NCBI GenBank assembly: GCA_964384025.1
Contig: CAYLJJ010000162.1
Coordinates: forward strand, 1 to 9,009
Length of the DNA: 9,009 bases
Direction of reading: 5' to 3'
Origin: CAYLJJ01 sp964384025
GTDB taxonomy: Bacteria; Myxococcota_A; Bradymonadia; UBA7976; UBA1532
Positions within the stretch are counted from its first letter, which is position 1, and every line of letters starts with the position of its first letter. The notes below the pieces were generated by a model that did no database searches, was not told where the DNA came from, and saw only the letters and a list, made by a program, of their open reading frames with translations. This document shows positions 1 to 3,231 of the stretch, piece after piece. A program made the translations under genes and the position numbers.

Positions 1-720
1 TGGTCATGTTTGGACGTTGGATCTCCATGTCATAAAGTTCACAACACGCTCTTAATGGCGGCGACACCAGTCACCCAGGGGCAATATAAAGCTCTGATGG
101 GGAAGAATCCATCCCACTTCAAGGACCGAGCAGACAATGCTCGACACCCTGTTGAGCAGGTGAGTTGGTTTGATGCTGTGCGCTACTGTAACGCCCTTTC
201 AGCCAAGGATTCGCTCAGACCTGCATATCTCATCAAGGGTAAGGGCGACCAACCAGAGGTGACAGAGCTTGAAGGTGATGGCTATCGTCTGCCCACAGAG
301 GCAGAGTGGGAGTATAGTTGTAGAGCAGGAAGCAAAACCACATACTTCTTTGGCAATGACGCTGGAGAACTCTCTAAATATGCTTGGTTTAATGACAACT
401 CGGAAGGCTCGACTCATCCAGTAGGAGAGAAAGAGGCGAGTCCCTGGGGGATGTATGACATATATGGAAATGTGGGGGAGTGGTGCTGGGACTGGTACAG
501 CAACGCCTACATCCCTGACCCAAGCGGCACATCCATCGACCCAAAGGGAACATCTGAAGGCCCGAATCGCGTCGTCCGGGGCGGCTCCGTCTGGAACTCC
601 GCCTCCTGGGCGCGCTCGGCTTTCCGGTACGGGAGGTGGCCCGGGGGCCGGAGCCGGCTTCGGGGCTTTCGTCCCCTGCGTCCTGCCCCCAGGCTCGGAT
701 CTTTGGAAATAGACCTATGA
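1..720 (+). CDS. DGR target protein 1: FGE-sulfatase-like (C-type-lectin-fold) domain, 5' end outside the window
   Basis: The frame is open from base 1 to a TGA at 718-720. A TTG at 10 could start it, but the protein aligns inside the FGE-like domain of the kinase gene on the other strand, so the real start is probably left of the window. Shared blocks include MAATPVTQGQY, LMGKNPS, WFDAVRYCNALSAK, GYRLPTEAEWEY, CRAG, PWGMYDIYGNV and the terminal VVRGGS...GFRPLRPAP. These are typical of the formylglycine-generating-enzyme/SUMF1 family, whose fold is a common DGR scaffold. The last ~45 residues are encoded by VR1. The usual W of GNVWEW is G here (GNVGEW), unlike its paralogue. Whether a kinase or another domain precedes it cannot be seen, and a truncated remnant is possible. 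The stop lies further 3' than in the paralogue because of one extra A after the VR. Confidence 0.85.
   Translation, partial: WSCLDVGSPCHKVHNTLLMAATPVTQGQYKALMGKNPSHFKDRADNARHPVEQVSWFDAVRYCNALSAKDSLRPAYLIKGKGDQPEVTELEGDGYRLPTEAEWEYSCRAGSKTTYFFGNDAGELSKYAWFNDNSEGSTHPVGEKEASPWGMYDIYGNVGEWCWDWYSNAYIPDPSGTSIDPKGTSEGPNRVVRGGSVWNSASWARSAFRYGRWPGGRSRLRGFRPLRPAPRLGSLEIDL
558..689 (+). repeat. DGR variable repeat VR1 at the 3' end of target 1
   Basis: This aligns without gaps to the TR at 1812-1943 (TR position = VR1 position + 1254). By hand count there are 18 differences. Seventeen are at TR adenines: 8 to G, 8 to T, 1 to C. One is not (TR T1843, here G589). Of the 22 adenines in the variable core, 17 are changed and 5 kept. 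The last 27 bases (663-689) are identical to the TR and form the invariant, GC-rich 3' segment expected to act as the initiation-of-mutagenic-homing (IMH) zone. In protein terms the variable part begins at V189 (counting from the TTG) and ends just before the constant GFRPLRPAP. Confidence 0.95.
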
Positions 721-726
721 TCATAG
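715..726. repeat. 12-base perfect palindrome 25 bases after VR1
   Basis: CTATGATCATAG is a perfect palindrome that includes the target 1 stop codon. The same 12 bases occur at 3212-3223, again about 25 bases beyond VR2. In well-studied DGRs an inverted repeat able to form a cruciform just past the VR promotes homing. The position fits, but the stem is short and AT-rich, so that role is only inferred. Confidence 0.5.
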
Positions 727-815
727 AGACAGGAGTGTGCCGGGAACAGAAGGAAAAGTTCGGCACCAGAAGGGCGCGGCATCGGAACAAAATCGAAGGG
801 TTTCGTGCCGCAGGC

Positions 816-863
816 GTTCCGACGTACCTTTTCCAAAGGGGGCAGCAAAAGGCACATCGGAAC
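816..863. repeat. Long inverted repeat (hairpin) in target 1 3' flank
   Basis: A 17-base arm (816-832, GTTCCGACGTACCTTTT) faces its inverted partner (847-863) across a 14-base loop. Fifteen of 17 positions pair by Watson-Crick rules, and the two exceptions would be G-U pairs in minus-strand RNA. The 5' arm can also pair with CATCGGAAC at 780-788, so two hairpins compete. No T-run follows, so it is not a textbook intrinsic terminator. The same structure is present downstream of target 2. Confidence 0.6.
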
Positions 864-899
864 GGCAATCGGAATAAAGCAAAAAAACTAACATAAACA

Positions 900-918
900 A
901 TATTTGCGAGTCAAATAT
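900..918 (+). promoter_or_regulatory. Dyad over the start codon of the HTH gene
   Basis: ATATTT (900-905) and AAATAT (913-918) form a perfect 6-base inverted repeat with a 7-base spacer, and the right arm overlaps the ATG at 917. It lies in an AT-rich stretch (about 872-918) that contrasts with the surrounding DNA and probably holds the DGR operon promoter. I see no convincing -35/-10 pair and no clear Shine-Dalgarno sequence. An operator for autoregulation by the HTH protein is possible but untested. Confidence 0.3.
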
Positions 919-1453
919 GGAGCTGAGCATCAAAGAGACCGCTGCCCTACTCAGGATCAGCGAGCGTGGAGTCAGGGCGCGCATCCAGCGAGGGAGCCTC
1001 AAGGCGTTTAAGCGGGGAGGACGTTGGCGAGTCCCCAAGGCGACCCTGCCGATCTCACCTGAGATCCGAGAGTATGTCCAAAACAAGGCCAATGAGATTC
1101 GAGGCGCGGTCGAGGCCAGCTTGAGCGAGGCGCTCCCCAAAGGACACTCGGGTCTACAAAACCTTAAAACCTTCCAGATCGGCGCCCAGCTCCTCAAAGA
1201 GATCCAAACACCCGAAGCCAAAGATCTGCTTCAGACCGCGCTGATGGATCTGGCTGAGGGGCACCATGAGTATGAGCGTGAGGCCAAGCGCCGTGCCCTC
1301 TCCCAAGCCCGCGTCAACATCAGCCGCTGCGTCGCTCTGCTGCTTCTGGCTGAAGAGCTGGAAGCAGCGCAACGCCTAGAGGCTGAAGCGCTCCCCCCTC
1401 TCGCGGGTCTGATCCGCTGGGCAGAGAAGCTCAAAGAAGCCCCAAAGCGATGA
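917..1453 (+). CDS. DGR-linked helix-turn-helix (excisionase/MerR-like) protein with helical C-terminal domain
   Basis: This 178-residue protein opens with a short winged-HTH of the excisionase/helix_turn_helix_17 type. The order is LSIKETAALLRISERGVRARI, then a basic GSLKAFKRGGRWRVPKA wing (about residues 3-42), as in proteins that read 'recognise, bend, bind' DNA. Residues ~50-175 are predicted helical and rich in A, L, E and R, with heptad-like spacing around VALLLLAEELEAAQRLEAEAL. There is some loose resemblance to the helical bundle of Avd, but that is inference. Its stop overlaps the avd start (ATGA at 1450-1453), so the two are probably translationally coupled. It may regulate the DGR operon or act as a DNA-binding accessory in homing. 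HTH proteins are not part of the classical Bordetella phage DGR. Confidence 0.75.
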   Translation: MELSIKETAALLRISERGVRARIQRGSLKAFKRGGRWRVPKATLPISPEIREYVQNKANEIRGAVEASLSEALPKGHSGLQNLKTFQIGAQLLKEIQTPEAKDLLQTALMDLAEGHHEYEREAKRRALSQARVNISRCVALLLLAEELEAAQRLEAEALPPLAGLIRWAEKLKEAPKR

Positions 1454-1788
1454 TCTGGAGAGACGCCCCGCTCTATGTTGACGCCTATGATCTCAGCTTG
1501 GCGCTGCTGCGGTTGAGCAGCAAGCTTCCAAGTCGCGCCTTTGATCTCTTAGGAGAAGACCTCGCTGATGAGAGCAAACAGCTCCTCTATCAAGTCTCCT
1601 TGGCTCTCAGCGCGCCAGAGCAGCGCGTTGCCGCTGTTGAGGCGGCAGATCAGAGCCTCCTTCGTTTGCGCCTTCTCCTGCGCTTGGCTGAAGATCTCAC
1701 CTGGATCTCAGCCTCTCAAGTTTTGGTGTTTCAAGAGAAGATCTCTGGGATGGGGAAGATGCTGGGCGGCTGGAAGAAACGCCTATAG
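1450..1788 (+). CDS. avd: Avd-like DGR accessory variability determinant
   Basis: A 112-residue all-helical basic protein placed directly before the TR. The C-terminal block, LLRLRLLLRLAEDLTWISASQ (split here: LLRLRLLLRLAEDL, then TWISASQ) followed by a stretch ending KMLGGWKKRL, matches the layout of the Avd / four-helix-bundle (23S intervening-sequence-like) family as I remember it. In that family an 'LRxxLRLA' helix is followed by a final 'GRxLGGW' helix. In the Bordetella phage DGR, Avd is a pentameric barrel that binds RT and the TR RNA and is needed for cDNA synthesis. The length is near the usual ~115-130 residues. The start overlaps the stop of the HTH gene by 4 bases, arguing for coupled translation. 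Gene position and length raise confidence beyond sequence likeness alone. Confidence 0.8.
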   Translation: MIWRDAPLYVDAYDLSLALLRLSSKLPSRAFDLLGEDLADESKQLLYQVSLALSAPEQRVAAVEAADQSLLRLRLLLRLAEDLTWISASQVLVFQEKISGMGKMLGGWKKRL

Positions 1789-1811
1789 ACTCCCAGGCAG
1801 GCACCTGATCG

Positions 1812-1943
1812 AGGCCCGAATCGCGTCATCCGGGGCGGCTCCTACAGGAACACCACCTCCAGGGCGCGCTCGGCTTACCGGAACAGGAGGAGGCCCAGGA
1901 ACCGGAACCGGAATCAGGGCTTTCGTCCCCTGCGTCCTGCCCC
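1812..1943 (+). repeat. DGR template repeat (TR)
   Basis: This non-coding copy aligns gap-free to VR1 (558-689) and to the reverse complement of VR2 (3248-3379). Read in the target frame it encodes an FGE tail with five AAY codons (1849, 1882, 1900, 1906, 1912) plus AGG, ACC and TAC codons. The variable core 1828-1916 holds 22 adenines, all at codon positions 1 or 2. The 3' 27 bases (1917-1943) contain no A and match both VRs exactly, then similarity ends. It begins 23 bases after the avd stop and ends 111 bases before the RT start, the standard place. It should be transcribed as the RNA template for mutagenic cDNA synthesis. Confidence 0.96.
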
Positions 1944-2054
1944 AACCCGCGCGTACTCCTCGCGAGGAGCAGCGCCCGAGCAGATCAGGGGCTGGCGGCC
2001 TGCGCCGCGCTCGCCTCTACGCAGCGCCTTCAATGGCGCCCGTAGAGGCTCCTT
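1944..2054 (+). ncRNA. TR-to-RT spacer RNA with two hairpins, probable cDNA-priming/Avd-binding region
   Basis: In the studied phage DGR, the RNA just 3' of the TR folds and is required for RT/Avd binding and self-primed cDNA synthesis. The segment here is a similar size (111 bases) and is rich in dyads. There is a perfect 14-base palindrome at 1956-1969 (CTCCTCGCGAGGAG). A stronger hairpin spans 2013-2049, with a 9-bp outer stem (GCCTCTACG with CGTAGAGGC) and a 5-bp inner stem around a 6-base loop. Its function is inferred from position and known DGR biology. Confidence 0.6.
2013..2049 (+). promoter_or_regulatory. Hairpin that would sequester the RT ribosome-binding site
   Basis: The 3' arm (2041-2049) contains AGAGG (2044-2048), the only good Shine-Dalgarno match for the RT ATG at 2055, spaced 6 bases. 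Folding of the 9+5 bp hairpin would bury it. RT translation may thus be low, or depend on Avd/RNA binding or on ribosomes opening the stem. The same RNA cannot easily be translated and used as a folded primer region at once. Confidence 0.5.
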
Positions 2055-3041
2055 ATGAGCGATAAGCTCTTTGACTCCTGGTTCACTCCCTTGATCTTGG
2101 CTGAGGCGGCTCGAAAGACCTTGAGGGGCAAGCGACGCCATTTTGAGGCGGCCAGCTTTCTCTTCTGCAAAGAGGAGCGCATCGCGAGCTTATACGAGCG
2201 GCTCAAGGCGGGCTCTTGGCGCCCCTCTCCTTTCCAAATCCTCTTTATCCGTGATCCCAAGCCCCGACCCATCGCTAAAACCAGCGTGGAGGATCGGATC
2301 CTCCATACCGCCCTCGTTCAAGGAATGTGGCCTCTCTTTGAGTCTTCAATGGTGGCGGAGGACTTCGCTTGTCGTCCTGGTTATGGGACACATCGCGCGG
2401 TCCTGGCGCTTCAACGGGGGATGCAACGCAGCCGCTATGCTCTACACTTGGACTTGAAATCCTACTTCGCCTCGGTCGATCCTCAGATCCTGCTGGGGCT
2501 GCTTCAACGCAAGATCCGCTCTCCTCAAATCTTGGCGCTCATTGAGCTGCTCTTAGAGACTGGACAGGCGCTCTATCAGCGACCCAACATCAGGCAACAC
2601 ATCGCCCTCTCAGCGGAGTGGCCCCCTGCTGGGCGAGGACTCCCGATGGGCAGCAGCACCAGTCAGTTTTGGGCCACCCATGTCTATCTCAACGCCCTTG
2701 ACCATTTCATCAAGCGGCAGCTCCGTGTGCCCTTTTATGTGCGCTATGTTGATGACCTCTTTCTCTTCTCGCCGAAACGGGCGGCGCTGCGAGTTTGGCG
2801 GGCTGAGATCAAAGCTTGGGTAGAGGAGAAGCGGGGGCTCAGGCTGAAGCGACCGGAGGCCCCAATCCTCTCCTGTTTTAACACCCTTGATGGTCTGGGT
2901 TATCGCGTCTCCAGAGGAGACCGGCGACCGCTCCCCCGTGTCAGGCGACGCTTTCAGAGGAGGATGGCTCAGGCGATCAAGACAGGGGAACCCAGCTGGG
3001 AGCGGGTGTTGGCCTCCTATCAAGGAATGTTTCTTTTCTAA
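2055..3041 (+). CDS. DGR reverse transcriptase
   Basis: A 328-residue RT that copies TR RNA into cDNA with misincorporation opposite adenines. Motifs in order: KPRPIAKTSVEDRILHTAL (69-87), ACRPGYGTHRAV (106-117), LDLKSYFASVD with catalytic D133 (132-142), GLPMGSSTSQ (195-204), YVRYVDDLFLF with catalytic D233 and D234 (228-238), and a motif 6-7 region LRLKRPEA...LDGLGYRV. The SQ at 203-204, where group II intron and retroviral enzymes have QG, is a known hallmark of DGR RTs. There is no maturase or endonuclease domain. The length is usual for DGR RTs, but the C-terminus stops abruptly at SYQGMFLF, and the next frame could continue it (see findings). The start is fixed by AGAGG 6 bases upstream. 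Confidence 0.95.
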   Translation: MSDKLFDSWFTPLILAEAARKTLRGKRRHFEAASFLFCKEERIASLYERLKAGSWRPSPFQILFIRDPKPRPIAKTSVEDRILHTALVQGMWPLFESSMVAEDFACRPGYGTHRAVLALQRGMQRSRYALHLDLKSYFASVDPQILLGLLQRKIRSPQILALIELLLETGQALYQRPNIRQHIALSAEWPPAGRGLPMGSSTSQFWATHVYLNALDHFIKRQLRVPFYVRYVDDLFLFSPKRAALRVWRAEIKAWVEEKRGLRLKRPEAPILSCFNTLDGLGYRVSRGDRRPLPRVRRRFQRRMAQAIKTGEPSWERVLASYQGMFLF

Positions 3042-3074
3042 GATAACTCATATTCTGAATTGGTGCTGATTGTC

Positions 3075-3122
3075 GTTCCGATGTACCTTTTGCTGTTCCC
3101 TTTGGAAAAGGTGCATCGGAAC
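3075..3122. repeat. Long hairpin between the convergent RT and kinase genes
   Basis: GTTCCGATGTACCTTTT (3075-3091) and its inverted partner (3106-3122) pair at 16 of 17 positions across a 14-base loop. The one exception is a G-U in plus-strand RNA. The partner arm can instead pair perfectly over 9 bases with GTTCCGATG at 3150-3158, giving mutually exclusive folds. It could act as a bidirectional transcription block. It lacks a T-tract in either direction, so intrinsic termination is not supported. Confidence 0.55.
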
Positions 3123-3211
3123 GCCTGCGGTACGGAATCCTTCAGTTTCGTTCCGATGTCGTACCTTTTTAGTGCCGAACTCTTCCTTCTGTTCCCGGTA
3201 CACCTCTGTCT

Positions 3212-3223
3212 CTATGATCATAG
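3212..3223. repeat. 12-base perfect palindrome 25 bases after VR2
   Basis: This is identical to the palindrome at 715-726 and at the same distance from its VR. Here it lies outside the coding region, because the kinase gene stops at 3232-3234. Keeping sequence and spacing in both target copies fits a role in target recognition, but simple descent from a duplication explains it equally well. Confidence 0.5.
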
Positions 3224-3231
3224 GTCTATCT

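Larger units (their letters stand above)
697..871 (+). repeat. Conserved 3' flank of target 1 (copy A of an inverted pair with 3060-3236)
   Basis: From the end of VR1 to about base 871 the sequence is clearly homologous to the reverse complement of the region downstream of VR2. The two differ mainly by scattered substitutions and a one-base indel just past the VR. No plausible gene lies here. Conservation outside the coding region suggests either recent duplication of a unit that included the 3' flank, or a selected role in retrohoming or transcription ending. The segment contains a 12-base palindrome and a long hairpin, listed separately. Confidence 0.75.

Noticed and set aside
389..868. Long minus-strand open frames opposite target 1 and on the opposite strand of VR2
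   Set aside because: They are antisense shadows of the FGE/VR coding frames, rich in Arg, Ser and Pro, with no domain. They exist because the VR lacks stops on both strands.
1568..2065. 165-residue frame running through avd, TR and spacer
   Set aside because: It is out of frame with avd and follows TR similarity only because TR is open in the target frame. The TR is non-coding in known DGRs, and this frame has no start signal.
2055..3041. Group II intron maturase or retron RT
   Set aside because: No maturase or HNH domain, no intron domain V/VI-like RNA or msr/msd layout. The SQ motif plus an adjacent TR and VRs define a DGR enzyme.
3070..3170. CRISPR-like or REP-type array from repeated GTTCCGATG units
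   Set aside because: There are only three imperfect units in mixed orientation with unequal spacing. They are better explained as the arms of competing hairpins.
3042..3231. Intrinsic terminator for RT and kinase genes
   Set aside because: The stem is strong, but neither direction has a following T-run, so I list it only as a hairpin.
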